NCBI GenBank assembly: GCA_008973525.1
Contig: WACJ01000042.1
Coordinates: forward strand, 372,001 to 436,000
Length of the DNA stretch: 64,000 nucleotides
Direction of reading: 5' to 3'
Source of the DNA: Stenopsyche tienmushanensis
Lineage: Eukaryota > Arthropoda > Insecta > Trichoptera > Stenopsychidae
Positions 1-12,700 of this stretch are shown one piece after another (position 1 is the first letter of the stretch; each line of letters begins with the position of its first letter). The notes beneath the pieces are model-generated. The model was not told the DNA's origin and made no database searches. It was given only the letters and a program-made list of their open reading frames with translations. A program made the position numbers and the translations under genes.

Positions 1-120
1 CAGCTTCTTTCTGTAGCTTTCGTGCCTGACGACCGAAGGATCGAGTGTATTACCTCTAAGGAGGGTCTTACTTAGAGTAACATCACCTAACTGTGCCTCA
101 AGTCTAATCTTTTTTTTCAT
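1..120 (-). CDS. Possible partial exon of an unrecognised gene, cut by the window edge
   Basis: Reading leftwards from a minus-strand ATG (complement of 118-120), all 40 codons to the window edge are open. The peptide begins MKKKIRLEAQLGD and is rich in Lys, Arg and Leu. Such an open stretch is mildly unusual here, and its composition is less AT-rich than the DNA to its right. I recognise no domain. The ATG may be internal to a longer exon, and no convincing splice site was seen. It could also be chance. The flanking contig would decide. Confidence 0.3.
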   Translation of the reverse strand, partial: MKKKIRLEAQLGDVTLSKTLLRGNTLDPSVVRHESYRKKL

Positions 121-1542
121 TTGGTTTCACGCCTTCGTTTAGAATAGAGAATGCTAATTACGGGATCAGTTTATTTTCTAATGAAGGAAACCATATAAAT
201 TTGCATAGTAAAATTCCGAGATATATTTGAATTCGCTGGCAGTCAATCGCAACGAATCATAATTTCTTACACAATTGAACAAATAATGAATATCATATTA
301 ATTAAAAACAATACATCTAAAAAGATTTCGAAATTGATTAATGAACTTCAGAATAATTTTGTCTGTCACTATATTAGCAAACAATATAATCTTATGTTAG
401 AGTAATCGTTGGCAGCTAAAAGGTTAAACATATTTTCACTATGAGATCATGAAATATTTTTAAAAATGAAATCAAAATCGTTATCAAGCATTATCTATTT
501 ATTGTTAATTTTTTGCGCAATCGTTGTACAATAATAACTATATAAATTAGCCATTTTGCAACAATAATATGAAACAAAGTAGTTTGACCCAACCCATGAA
601 CTTGTACTTTAAATAGACAAATATCCTGAAACACAGAAATACTTTTATCTGTGTTCAGATATAGATAAGCATACACATGGAGCATTTCATTTAAATCGAT
701 ATTTTTGATATTTTTAAATATGCCAGTGACATTTACATATGCTGTCCATCAGCACAATTATCTTCGCTAGAATAGTCAACATTGTGGGTATTGATTAATC
801 AGCCCTACGCGATAACAAACTAATATATCATACAGGTTCTTTCATTATTGCAAAAGTTGCATATCGAATAGCATAGAATCGAATTTGTGAGTATTTTATT
901 TGTATACTTTATGAGAATTATATTATTAATTTGGGTTCAGTTTGATGGGCGTCGATCGAGGTGTTTAGGGCCAATCTTTTTATATTAAGCTCGCAGTGCA
1001 ATAAAATGGCTTAATTTTACGTCTGAATGTTATGACCAGACCATAAAAATGGTAAAATCAAAAGCACTCAGATTGCGCGTCGCATATCAGTGCAATTAGA
1101 TGTGTCAATATTTAAAAAAAGCAGTTGACGTTTAAAAAACGTTTGGCGCGTGTTCCAAAACTCACCGAATACAAATGGATCAAGGTTCGAAACCTTTGCT
1201 AATGTCATTGAACGGCAATCAAATTAAAAAGGGGAGAAGTACTATTTATGCACGCTTTTCGACGTTATAATTTATATTAAATCTTATTTCAGCGTTAACG
1301 ACGAAAACCAATCACAAAATAATATTATTGCCTAATATAATAGAGTATCATCCGAACTTTTTGGGATAAAAAGTAAGCATGTGTATTCCATGTTTACCGC
1401 TCTGCATCTGCGGGTAATTTTTCTTGCATATATTATTTTGTGGATCGTCAATATGTTGTCTTCGAATGGGAAATGCTTTTTCGTCAAATGTTACACTATA
1501 CATGTTTTTAATAAATGTTTATAGTTTGAATGAATGTACGTA
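121..1542. other. AT-rich intergenic DNA, nothing recognised
   Basis: No exon-like open frame, repeat copy or structural RNA is visible. The sequence is AT-rich with scattered homopolymer runs. Confidence 0.5.
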
Positions 1543-2170
1543 CGAGAGTCATCTAGAAAGAATGTTGGCGCACACAAATGACAGTCAGTTTGTTTGGTCC
1601 CGCATGTTTGTCGGCCATTTTGTTCAGTCACAGCATACAAAGGCTGTTGCCCCGACTACAGAAATATCTCGATTTCGATTGCGATTACGTTGAAAAATAG
1701 TTCTTTTAGTTCTTTCTGTCACTGTGCACATTGCAATGTACAGTAATTTGAAACAAGGTCTAGGTGTTCAACCGGTCCGCTTTTCGGAGCGCTGACATGA
1801 CGAATGAGCGCTTTGCGATCGAGCGCCATACCCAAACATGCCTACAGTACGATTACGAACTCTCATTTCAAAACGAAGGTGGGTTGTTTAAATTTTACAA
1901 TCGGTCGAAAATATTATTGCCGGTCTATGCCGATTGTGGCCCAATAAATAATCAAGTTTTTTTTTAAATTCTAATACATTGTTTTTATATTTATAACCCA
2001 GTTTGGAAATTTAAAATTTATTTTACACAATTTCAGCCCAGTAAAAACTCGGGTCTGAATCTGAGTCTGAAATGTATTATATTTGTGAAGTATTCTGTGA
2101 ATTTTAATTAAATACAAGCATCATTCGAGCCAACATAAATGTTGTAACCTTACTTTCTGGATGACCCTCG
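1543..2170. mobile_element. Mariner-type non-autonomous element with inverted ends and TA target site
   Basis: The left end reads CGAGAGTCATCTAGAAAG and the right end, reverse-complemented, reads CGAGGGTCATCCAGAAAG. Both are flanked by TA (1541-1542 and 2171-2172), the target duplication of Tc1/mariner elements. The leader at about 1580-1635 (GTCAGTTTGTTTGGTCCCG, then GTCGGCCATTTTGTTC) recurs at 6551-6592, in front of a clear mariner transposase fragment. No transposase remains here. The interior holds a copy of another dispersed repeat (1760-1960), so the element is a deletion derivative or a nested composite. Confidence 0.72.
1760..1960 (+). repeat. Dispersed repeat family A, copy nested in the mariner element
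   Basis: It carries the family landmarks CCGGTCCGCTTTTC, then GCTGACATGACGAATGAGCG, then GGTGGGTTGTTTAAATTTTA and CAATCGGTCGAAAATATT. The same blocks occur near 7075, 25120, 28110 and 41250. No coding capacity is apparent. Confidence 0.75.
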
Positions 2171-2913
2171 TATAAAACATGATGATGACGAGGATGATGA
2201 TACACGTCAACTGAATGTCATGTGATTAGATTTACAGATCGATTTTTGTCTGATAAAAACGTGACATATCATTCATAATAAATAACACACTATAAAAGCT
2301 AATCTATAAAATGTAACCAAATAGTTTAGAATACTGGCAAATTTATCAATATGCAATAAATCATGAAACATCAATCTTACATATGATTCTATTAAATTGT
2401 AATGATCTAAATAAAATAGGAACACAACGATGATGTATTTAAAGTTTTGAAAATATGATTACATGCTGTAATATTTCTATTTAGTGGTATTTAATATAAT
2501 CAATAAGAGTCGTTTGAGAATAACAAGTAAATAAAAAACCTGCCATTATCTCATACCAACAATGAAATTACTGCAACTTCATGACTATATAAATGCTGTA
2601 AATTTTATATTTTTATTAACGTATAAAACACGAGATACGTACGTCTACGTTGATCCAAAGTTGCTCTTTTATTTGTACAGTTTCCTTCGCACCGTTCAGC
2701 CACCTTGCGTTTATTAGCTATTAAATATGCGGTATTTTTATGTTTAACTGCTTTATATTTGCATTTAAATTTAATATAAATACTTAGATAAATGTATTGA
2801 TTGAGTCCACATAACGATTGATTGAAAACGCAGCATTCCTGGCGTATATTTGTGATACCTTATTAATAATTTTGATTTAACGCAATCAAATTTAATGTAT
2901 TTTTCTATTACAG
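2171..2913. other. AT-rich DNA upstream of the first GGT exon
   Basis: The first visible GGT exon starts in mid-codon, so at least one upstream exon with the start codon should lie in this stretch or further left. I could not identify it. Confidence 0.5.
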
Positions 2914-5699
2914 GTGGTGTGCTTATAAACTTACCTGCAAACTTATTTCATTAGCGGTAACTATTTTTGTCGTTGTACTTACCGTAACGTTGGTATTAGT
3001 ACTGGTACCGAGTAAAGATCCTGCTCCTGTTACCGACACGCATTTTTTTAAAAATGCTGCAGTCACGGCAAACGGCCAAGAATGTGCTGAAATTGGAAGG
3101 TGAGATTTCGGTTTTATTATAAATATAACGATAATATATCGTATAATTGCACGACGCTGATAACAAATTTTAATTAACGTATGAGAACAAAAATTATCAC
3201 ATTATAATTAATTAATAAACGACTCGATATATATAATTTATTACAAATATTTACTTTTCTCTGTATCATAATCAATTTTAAATGTCGGCAACCATCACGT
3301 CAATCATTTTTAAATATAAATAAAGGTGATTTAATTTTATAATATCACAATCAATACGAGCTACCAATTTATTATCTAAAATAATTTATAAATACACAAT
3401 AATAAGCGAGCATTAAAACCGTTTGCTTTTATTTTAGACAATCAAGCTTTATAAATAACGTATCCAAATTTATCTGAACGCATATATATTTTATTTTACA
3501 GCGAAATCTTAAAGCGAAATGGAAGCGCAGCCGATGCTGCGATCGCCACGTTGTTCTGCGATGGCATTGCTTGCGGTCAATGTATGGGCCTCGGTGGTGG
3601 ATTTCTACTCACAATATATACACACGCTACCGCCAAAGTAGAAGTGCTTAATTCACGAGAAGTCGCTCCGCTTAAAGCGACCGAAGATATGTTTGAGGGC
3701 GGTAATATTTCAACGACGACAGGTAATCAATACAAATACTATTTACGTACCGCATGCAAAAATATGTTATGTGACGTTTAAAATCATTCCTATCAGGCGG
3801 ATTAGCCGTGGCTGTTCCCGGTGAATTGCGTGGTTATCAAGCGTTATATGAAAAACACGGTAAATTACCGTGGAAAGACCTCATAGAACCGACTATTAAG
3901 CTTTGCCGAGAAGGATATATTGTTACTGAGTACCTGGCAAGAATTTTAGCCGCTAGAGAAGATAGAATACTCGCTGAACCGACGTTACGGTATTAAAAAG
4001 TCTTTATCATATTAAAAACATGTCATTTGATTGTATAAATTTGTATATTTAAATATATGTTTTAGTGACGTTTTCATCAATCCAACAACAGGCCACGTGT
4101 GGCTTCAAGGTGATAAAATTAAAAGGCTAAAATTAGCCGAAACGTTAGAAATCATCGCCGTAGAGGGAGCGGATGCTCTGTATAACGGTTCTTTAACGAA
4201 AAGATTTGTAGATGATATCAAAAGCTTGGGTGGAATCATATCAGAAGAGGATTTAAAAGCTTATAAGTACGTATTACTCATTTTATTATATTATGAAACA
4301 TAATTAACGTCCAACATAATATAGATATTACAAATTTAATCAAATATTTATAGACCTGAATGGTTGACACCGCTGGAAATTGATCTCGGAGAAGATCACA
4401 AATTACACACGGTACCTTTGCCTGGATCAGGATATTTACTCTCATTGATAATCAATACATTAAGAGGTTGGATCGTTCCTGAAAATATCGACAGCGATGA
4501 AAAATTTGACGTGGAGGAGGACAGTGTGATATATTGGCACCGCACAATGGAAGCCTTTAAATATGCTTTCGCCAAACGAACTGGTTTAGGTGACGCCAAA
4601 TTCTTACCGTCTGAAAAAATCGAACCCGTACGCATTTAATTCCATATTTATAATAATTATTACTTTACATACGAGCCTATATTGCATTCATTTAATAACA
4701 GCTACTCGCAAATATGACATCCATTGAATATGCGCACTATTTAAGAACAATCATACCCGACGATAGAACATTTAACGACTACGAGCACTATGGAACGGAA
4801 TTCGGAATCTTAGAAGATCATGGGACTGCGCATATTTCAGTATTAGCACCCAACGGAGACGCAGTCGCCGTTACCAGTACTATAAATGACATGTATGTAA
4901 ATATTAAAAATTTTAAATATAAATTCTATAGTCCATAGATAAGAATTTAATAATATGTGTAGATTTGATCAAAATCACTAAATGATATGTTTATTTTTGA
5001 ATTCTACGGACAGACTTGGTGCAATGGTTCGTTCAGTATCGACGGGAATTATTCTTAACGACGAAATGGATGATTTTTCATATCCCGATACTCCAAATAT
5101 ATATAATAGGCCTCCATCGCCGTCTAATTATCCGAAGCCTGGTAAAAGACCAATGTCTTCGATGACACCGTCAATTGTTGTGCAAAAAGGACGTGGTCCA
5201 CGGTTAATTATAGGAGCCGCTGGTGGTACTAAAATACCCACGCAAGTCGCATCAGTGAGTTTAAAACGACACATATATGCAAATTATTATTAAAATAATT
5301 AACGGCCGTTCAATTTGATTTGATCAATTGCAGGTCATTCTGAAGCACTTATTATCAGGAGTGCCACTCAAGGAAGCAATGGATGCACCGAGAGCTCATC
5401 ATCAGCTATTCCCCATGGAAATTCAATATGAATACAACTTTAACATGGTAATTTTGCTTCGTTATAAATATAAATATTTACATTTCATACCATAATAATC
5501 ATTATAAAATATTTAATATCGATTTAATGAAAAATTATAGACCGTCGTGGAGCAACTCCGTAGTCTCGGACATAACGCATCAAGCTCTGTTGTTAATTCC
5601 GGATTTGCAGCAATGACGGCGATATCTGTAAACCGAACAACTGGATATATTGAAGCCGAATTTGATCATCGACGAATAGGAAGCGCTGCCGGTTATTGA
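2914..5699 (+). CDS. GGT1-like: Gamma-glutamyltranspeptidase, first tandem copy (5' exon missing)
   Basis: Exons: 2914-3099, 3502-3722, 3797-3989, 4066-4266, 4354-4627, 4702-4892, 5014-5254, 5334-5447, 5541-5699. All have GT-AG borders and stay in frame (592 residues after a one-base partial codon). The family removes the gamma-glutamyl group from glutathione at the outer cell surface. A hydrophobic segment (LISLAVTIFVVVLTVTLVLV) in the first visible exon fits the N-terminal type II anchor. Family motifs follow: NGSAADAAIATLFC, MGLGGGF, NSREVAP (substrate-binding Arg), YNGSL, PLPGSG, and the autoprocessing site DHGTAH with the catalytic Thr at 4825-4827. Then come TSTIN, NEMDDFS-like NDEMDDFS, PPSPSN and GAAGGTKIPT. 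No lesion is seen. AATAAA lies at 5714-5719. The start codon is not identified. It is paralogous to 9772-15440. Confidence 0.95.
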
Positions 5700-6167
5700 T
5701 TTAACCGTTAAAAAATAAATACTTATAGTCAATTCACTGTGATTCTTATTGTACGTTTGTTAAAACAAGTTTCTTTCGAGTGAGGAAATTCTGTACTTAA
5801 AATATTATTTATGTGAACTTGTTTTCATGAAAGTATTAACAATAGTTTTCTTGGTTAGCCAGATTTAGGCTTGTAAATATTTTTATATGTTAAATATTCA
5901 CAATAAATCATCCGTTATTTATTTAAAATATGTATTTTTTACGCAATTCAATATCTGTTTTTTGGCAACGTATTCAATGCGAAAGCTGATAATTATTTAT
6001 GCTTTTCGTAGAAAATGCGAATAATCGATTTAAATTGCAAAATTAATCACATTGATTATTTTGAAGATTAAGGATTCAAAGATGATTTTTAATCATGGAT
6101 TTAAAAAGATAACGGCAGATTTTATAGACAATAGAAATGTGTTTATAAGGATTAACATTGTTAAACG
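5700..6167. other. Short AT-rich intergenic stretch
   Basis: It holds the GGT 3' end (AATAAA at 5714) and AT-rich DNA with no other recognisable feature. Confidence 0.5.
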
Positions 6168-6175
6168 ATGTAGTA

Positions 6176-6381
6176 CAGTGGTTCCTAACCTGGGGGTAAT
6201 TACCCCTTCAGGGATAAAACTGCTTTTCTGCGGGGGTAATTATGCAGGTAATTTTTGATATGTAGATAATTGAATGATAGATCAGCGCCATGTGGCTTGG
6301 GCACAAATTTTAAAAAGGGGTAAAATCAGTTTCCCTGATAGTTCATAGGGGTAAAAAGACTGAAAAGGTTAGGACCCACTG
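6176..6381. mobile_element. Short hAT-type MITE with perfect 8-bp target duplication
   Basis: The 206-bp element starts CAGTGGTTCCTAACCT and ends AGGTTAGGACCCACTG, which are near-perfect inverted ends of hAT type. It is flanked by identical ATGTAGTA at 6168-6175 and 6382-6389, the 8-bp duplication that hAT transposases make. The interior is non-coding, with runs such as GGGGGTAATTACCCC. The intact duplication suggests a fairly recent insertion. Confidence 0.92.
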
Positions 6382-6449
6382 ATGTAGTATAATATCCGTA
6401 ATATTACATATTTTAAATACCAATTTCATCAATCATATTAGGTGAACTG

Positions 6450-6920
6450 TGAGGGTCATTTAGAAAGCAAGGTTGCAAGGGCTCATGAGGCTGGGTTTTT
6501 ATTTTATTTCGAAGTTGACGCACCTGGAGTGTAGAGGGGATCCTAACGGTCAGTTTGTTTGGTCCCGTGGGTTTGTCGGCCATTTTGTTCGTTTATAGTA
6601 AATTCTTCCGATGGAGAGGTCGTCGCGCGCCTCGTCCGTGCGGGATCCGCGTGGCCATCCGTTTTTTGACTTAGCAGAACAATACAGCCGCGAATATCCA
6701 TTGGAGGCTTGTGGAAGTATATAGTAGTGATGTGATGAGTCGACAACATGTCACGAAGTGGGTTAGGTTGTTCAGAAAAGGCCGTAATGATACTCACGAC
6801 GAGGCAAAAAGTGGGAAATTCTCAGTAATTTCTGATGGGCGGATTCCTTTACTGGCATGCCCATTACTGCAGTTAAGTGATCACATTTTTAGGCTAAAGT
6901 GCAACTGTGACGCTATGTGA
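6450..6920 (+). pseudogene. Decayed mariner transposase fragment (N-terminal HTH region)
   Basis: A mariner-like end, GAGGGTCATTTAGAAAG, starts near 6451. About 100 bases on comes the leader shared with 1580-1635. From about 6650 one frame reads VAIRFLT, a stop codon, then NIHWRLVEVYSSDVMSRQHV and KWVRLFRKGRNDTHDEAKSG. This matches the paired helix-turn-helix region of mariner (SETMAR-like) transposases. The in-frame stop and the lack of any catalytic-domain sequence to the right show that it is dead. Confidence 0.8.
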
Positions 6921-7069
6921 CGCTTGAGACCTTCACGAAGAATTTCCTGATATTTATCGAAGTCTCCTTGTTGATATTGTATTGGGATAACTTGGATACG
7001 GCGAGTTGTGTACTCCATGTGTGCTCAGAATACAGGGCCATAACAAAGGGGTGGCAAAACAGGCGCCCG

Positions 7070-7290
7070 CCATTTTTGACCGATTGTAAAATTTAAACGA
7101 CCCACCGATCAGTATTCTTCGGACAACTTCGTTTTTTAATGGGAATTCGTGACAGCGAGGCGCTCATTCGTCATGTCAGCGATCCGAAAAGCGGACCGGT
7201 TGAACACATAGACCTTGTGGCCGCTCCGTCCTCTTTTATGGCTTTTCGCGGCATTTGCGGGAATAAATGCATACCTTCTATGATCTGTAA
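7070..7290 (-). repeat. Dispersed repeat family A, inverted copy
   Basis: The block TTTTGACCGATTGTAAAATT to CGGACCGGTTGAACACATAG is the reverse complement of the 1760-1960 copy. It retains GACATGACGAATGAGCG as its complement (CGCTCATTCGTCATGTC). It sits close to the mariner remnant at 6450, as the first copy sits inside a mariner element. Confidence 0.72.
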
Positions 7291-9439
7291 GATCACAGAA
7301 ACCCCCTCAAAAGCTAATTTACATAGGTAATTCGTAACCTTTCAAATAAAAGCATTGTATCACCTAACGATTTATAAATAAAAGTTATTGCCTTATCCAA
7401 CAACATGCTTATCTACTGCTAAAAAATAGTTTATTTACAATTATAATGAATGTTTTTTTTTAATATAAATCACAGCTATTTTTTCAAGTGGAAAAATAGA
7501 TACTGAAAGATAAACCAAGAGTTTATATAAACTTGAAGGTAAACATACGGAATTGAAAATAAGTTTTAGATTTTTTCGTTATCTATTATTATTTAATACA
7601 CAGGATGCCACAATATTTTTTAATAGATTAAATTATCACGCATTTTAGTAATTAAAAAATATATTCCCCCCCTTTTTTAATAAATATACAAATTTAAAAT
7701 GATTTAATATTTTTTTTCCTTTGTAAGCTTTTTAATAAATCTTTATTGATGATGTGGTGTTCTCTATTTTTTAATAACTACGGTCAGCTACGTAATACAA
7801 ATATTCGTTACGGTGAAAATAAATTAGTCGATGGACGAAAAAAATATTGTTATGTCCATGTTTATTTCCGTCTGTCAAAATTCAAATTTAGGCACGCGAC
7901 AAAGTAAACAAAGCAATTTTATCTCTGAACGAAAATGAGCATTTTTTTGCATATACAGTATGCGGCAGGGAAACTACCTTATTTTAAAAATGAAAAACAC
8001 GAACAGGATAGGAGATATCGTCTAAATTATTTTTCCATGTTACATAGGATCGCCTAAAGGAGTTAGGGATCTTGGCTGGATTTGATTATTATCTATTTCG
8101 ATAATGCTCAATCGATAATATTTGTGGGCATCTGTGCCACAGTGCTACTAATGTATAAAAAATCTATTTCAACAATCCTGATACTTAAAACATAAGGTCT
8201 ATGTGTTAAACGTAGAAAGAGACCCTCCTAATCAAAAAAAAAAATGTCGATTCATTTGCAAAACACCCTGTATAGATTAACCTAATACGATTACTGTTTT
8301 TTTTTTATCAAAATCAAACAATATTCAAAGAATGCTTATCGTTTCATATTGGGGGATCAGTTGCCTAAATTAAATCAGTTGGTAGCCAAGCATGCTATTG
8401 GGAGGTTGGCTGTCTGTCTAGCGTTTCTATGTGAGTGTTTAATTATATTTTATTATATTACACTGATTCATCTTTTATTGAAAGCATTGATAGATTGATT
8501 TATTTGTGCATTGCAAATTCTTTATAAAATTGTTTGCTATTCTTATTCAACACTGTCTGAATTGGTTCCTGAAATTTTATCCTAAAGGCTTAAATTCAGA
8601 TTATAGAAAAACGATGCAGATTTATTCCAATTTCCTGCTTGATCATTATTTAAAAATATTTATAATTTCGTACCTTTTCTGCGTAAGCCTGATCAATTGG
8701 TTTTATCATAATGAATGATATCTGCGTACACAATGGGATTACCCATATGCCATTTTTAAAATTTTGATATTCAATCGTTGCTTTTAATCCTTCACATTTC
8801 AAAATCCAATTTCAATCGATGGATCTCTGAAAATGATTAAAATTTAAGATATCATCGACGAAAGCAAACTAATCAAGATTTTCTGAACAAAAGGCAAATT
8901 AGATTTAATCGATTTAATGCAATTATTATTAAATGATGCAATTTTGACAGCTTATTCATATTATATTTATTTATGCATGTGCATGTATTTTTAATAATTT
9001 CATATTTTACTATTTCAGCAAAAAAAGAACAATCGAGCAATAGAAGTTCTATTTGTATAGGATAAAATAAAGATGTGTGCGTGTTGCGTTTGCGGGTAAA
9101 AAATTGACGAATACATCATCCTAATTGTAACTGTCCAAGCTATGTTTTGTCTTTTCGTTTCGAAGCCAAATATGGTATGCTTCCATTTTTTCACTATCTA
9201 GTAAATGGATAAAGATATATAACAAGGTACTCGTGTTGGAGATTAGATATAATATGTGCAAGTGAAAAAGCGCCAAATAAGCGCTCTGCAAAAGCCAATA
9301 TAAAAATGGTATTTGAGATTCACAAACGAAAAATGAGTCGCAAATATTCTTATTAAATTGCAATTGTTTGTAATTAGTTGCCATTATTGCGCATATTAAA
9401 TATGTACCAGACTGATATATGTATGTCACATGTGTGTAT
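7291..9439. other. AT-rich intergenic DNA, nothing recognised
   Basis: No exon, repeat family member or RNA gene is apparent. Any 5' exon of the second GGT gene should lie in or left of 9440-9771, but I could not place it. Confidence 0.45.
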
Positions 9440-9660
9440 ATGTAGCGTGGGGTAAAATTACCCGGACGCGACAACGTTTACCTCACGAATCACACGGTTT
9501 AATCACCGGATCAATGGCGGCATCTTACGCGAACAAACGCCAAGATAAAAACTGGAAGGGTCAGAGACGCGGCCCTTCTTCCCTGCAGGCACAGAAACCA
9601 GCGGGGGCTAGATCTGACACCGTCGAAAACATCAGAGTGAGCTTCGGACGGATGAAATGT
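9440..9660. repeat. GC-richer inserted segment of unknown type
   Basis: Composition rises abruptly within AT-rich flanks. The segment begins TGTAGCGTGGG, the same 11 bases that open a GC-rich insert at 14095 in an intron of the downstream GGT gene. This suggests a common transposon terminus. No transposase or reverse transcriptase motif is visible. It could include a first exon of the GGT gene, but no matching peptide was found. Confidence 0.35.
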
Positions 9661-9771
9661 TATAAAACACAGGCAATTCATTTATATATTATCTGTGGTC
9701 TTATCTATGTGCTTGTACCTAATATTGAATGACCGTTACCCATGCTGTGATTTTCTATATTTTTTTGGCAG

Positions 9772-12700
9772 ATGCCTGACTAAGCTTGCCTGCAAGCTTA
9801 TATCATTGGCAATAACTATATTCATCATTATACTGGTTATCACGCTAGTGCTGACATTGGTGCCAAGCAAAGATGATGAAATCGACACTGAGACAACAAA
9901 TAGGTACGGCGGAATATTCAGATCTGCTGCAGTGACAGCCAACGGACAAGAATGTGCAGCAATCGGAAGGTAAAACCACAGACATTCATAAACAGTAAAT
10001 TTCATAGTGATTTTCATTTATTCTGCTTCGTGGCCACCCTTCATTTCAGCAGACCAATACGCGCCAACATGGTGCATCCGTCAAACGTCTCGCGTCTAGC
10101 GTCCTTGTCAATTTCATCAGCGCAATATATTCGAGGACTTTAGACGAATCCGAGTTTAAGATGGCTCGGTGCATTTTATTGAATTTAAGGCGCTAGGCTC
10201 AGACGAAGCTTACAGTCGACATATCCATGATGTCCCAGTTCGATCCAATTGAATTCATGCTGATGTGCCTACATATTATTTTTGTCATTCTCTCGGATCG
10301 TCATGATTCATGTATAAATCAATAATGATTTTATCAATTGTTGTTAATCTCGGATCTCAGAATTTCCAGATACGGATTTGTTTGTTGTCTACATACCAAA
10401 TTAACACCGATTACGACGTCGAATTTCGGAGGTTATATCAAAGCTTGTTTAAGATTGAATCCCCAGCATAATCATTTTTGATAACGTCACAGACTTTGTT
10501 AGATTGTCGATGATTTCGACGTCATCCACATAAATTAGATGAAGCACATTATCTTTCAATTGATTTTCTATGTTCTGCCAACGTCCTCGATGATTGCATC
10601 TTTATGGTGTTGCTGGATGAATGGATGGGAATAGATGAGCGTCGAATAGAAATACTCTTTTCTCTAAATAACTATTTATTCCACACGAGAGAGAGAGAGA
10701 GATCTGGCTGCGGGAAAGACGTCCTCCTGCAGCCAAGGCTAACCGATGACTCTTCCGACTCCCGCCTCTTGCACGTCACTACCCAACCGGCAACGGTGCA
10801 CGCGCAAGAAGCGATCGGTCGGTATGCAGGTGCAATGTCTCTGCAGGGCCACAAGAGATGGCGCTGTTAAAATAATACATTGCACCTGAAAAGAGATGGA
10901 AGATGTCGCTGTTAACAGCGCGTGACACACGAAAACTTCCTTATTTGAAACGCACGCCCTGTAGCGACAAATATACCGAAAAGGGTGTGGTGACGCCTCT
11001 AATGCGAACAAGTGGTCCTCCCTCGTCCGCTGCATGATCATTACTAAACCTAGTTCTGAACAAACAATTTCAGAAATTCAAATACAAATTCAACATAAGC
11101 AATTAATTTCTGTTTTTATAGCGAAATTTTGCGTAAAAATGGAAGTGCAGCTGATGCTGCCATCGCAACACTGTTCTGCGATGGGGTGGCCTGCAGTCAA
11201 TGTATGGGTCTCGGGGGTGGCTTTCTACTTACAGTATATAAACGCGCCACCGGTCAAGTGAGGGTGCTGGATGCACGCGAAGTAGCCCCCTTGCTTGCAC
11301 ACAAAGATATGTTCGAAGGAGGTGAAATATCATCCACAATTGGTATGTTATTTGCATCATTTGAATGTCTCAGAACTGGAATATCACACGCCGGCATTTC
11401 ATTACGATTTACATGTTTTCAGGTGGAATGGCTGTGGCTGTCCCAGGGGAATTGCGTGGATATGAAGCACTGTACAATGAATACGGCACATTACCATGGG
11501 CTGATCTCATCCAGCCGACCATCGATCTGTGCAGAGAAGGATACATCGTCACGGAATATCTAGCGAGAGTTTTGAGAGAAAGAAGTGCCAGAATACTTGC
11601 GGAACCTTCAATGAGGTATTAGCAAAATATAAGCATTTTCCATTATTCATTTCCTGTTAGATTAAAACTCAACAAAGGGCGGTATTATCTGAAATAAGTG
11701 CTTTTTTTAAATCAAAATCGATAAAATCATAAATAACAATGTTCAAATGCTAGATACAGATTTTGTAGGATTGATTACAGATAATCTAGCATTTGGTGTA
11801 TGATTTTACCGCAGCATTCATTACATTAAAAATATCTCCAATGGACTGTTTGAATTTGCTTTTGCATAATATAGAGTTAATATGAATCTCACTGTAATAT
11901 ATAGTACAGTCAATCCCTCTATAGCGTTGAAATACGGGTCGCATTATAGAAACAAAATGCTATAGAAAGTTAAGCACCTGTACAAAATGTGTACGTATTT
12001 AGTTTGTTAACAAGTGCAAGTGACTACTGCGTGCGAGGGGGCATTGACTTTACGTATTTTACCTCTAAAAGACATCGCAAACGCTATAGGAAAACACTTT
12101 ATAGAAGTGGATGCTATAGGAGGATTTGTTGTATATTAGGGGGACCAGAAAGAAATCACATATTTTTTAATAATGTAAAAAAAGCTTTTTGCCATCTTTA
12201 TTGCGTTTTTGACAAATTGAATCAGTTTAATTGATAGTGTAACGTTAAAGCGGGGGCGCTCTCGGGGGCAGAGTCCTCGGGCAGCTCCCCGCTCTGACGT
12301 GCTCGTCGGGATGGTCGCACGCGCTAGCACACGGGTCCGTTCTTCTATCGAACCGTAATATTGCTGGATGAATGGATGGGAATAGACGGGCATCGAATAG
12401 AAAGACTCTCTTGTCTAAATAACAATTTATTCCATACGAGAGAGAGAGAAATCTGGCTGCAGGAGATGACCTCCCGCAGCCAAGGCTAACCGACGACTCT
12501 CCCGACTCCCGCTTTCTGCGCGTCACTACCCAACCGGCAACGGTGCACGCACAAGAAGAATCCGTCGGTATGCAGGTGCAATGTCTCCGTAGGGCCACAA
12601 GAGATGGCGCTGTTAAAATAGCACATTGCACCTGAAGAGAGACGGAAGATGTTGCTGTTAATCTGGCGAATTAAATCTGTTCAATTTTCAACAGTAATCA

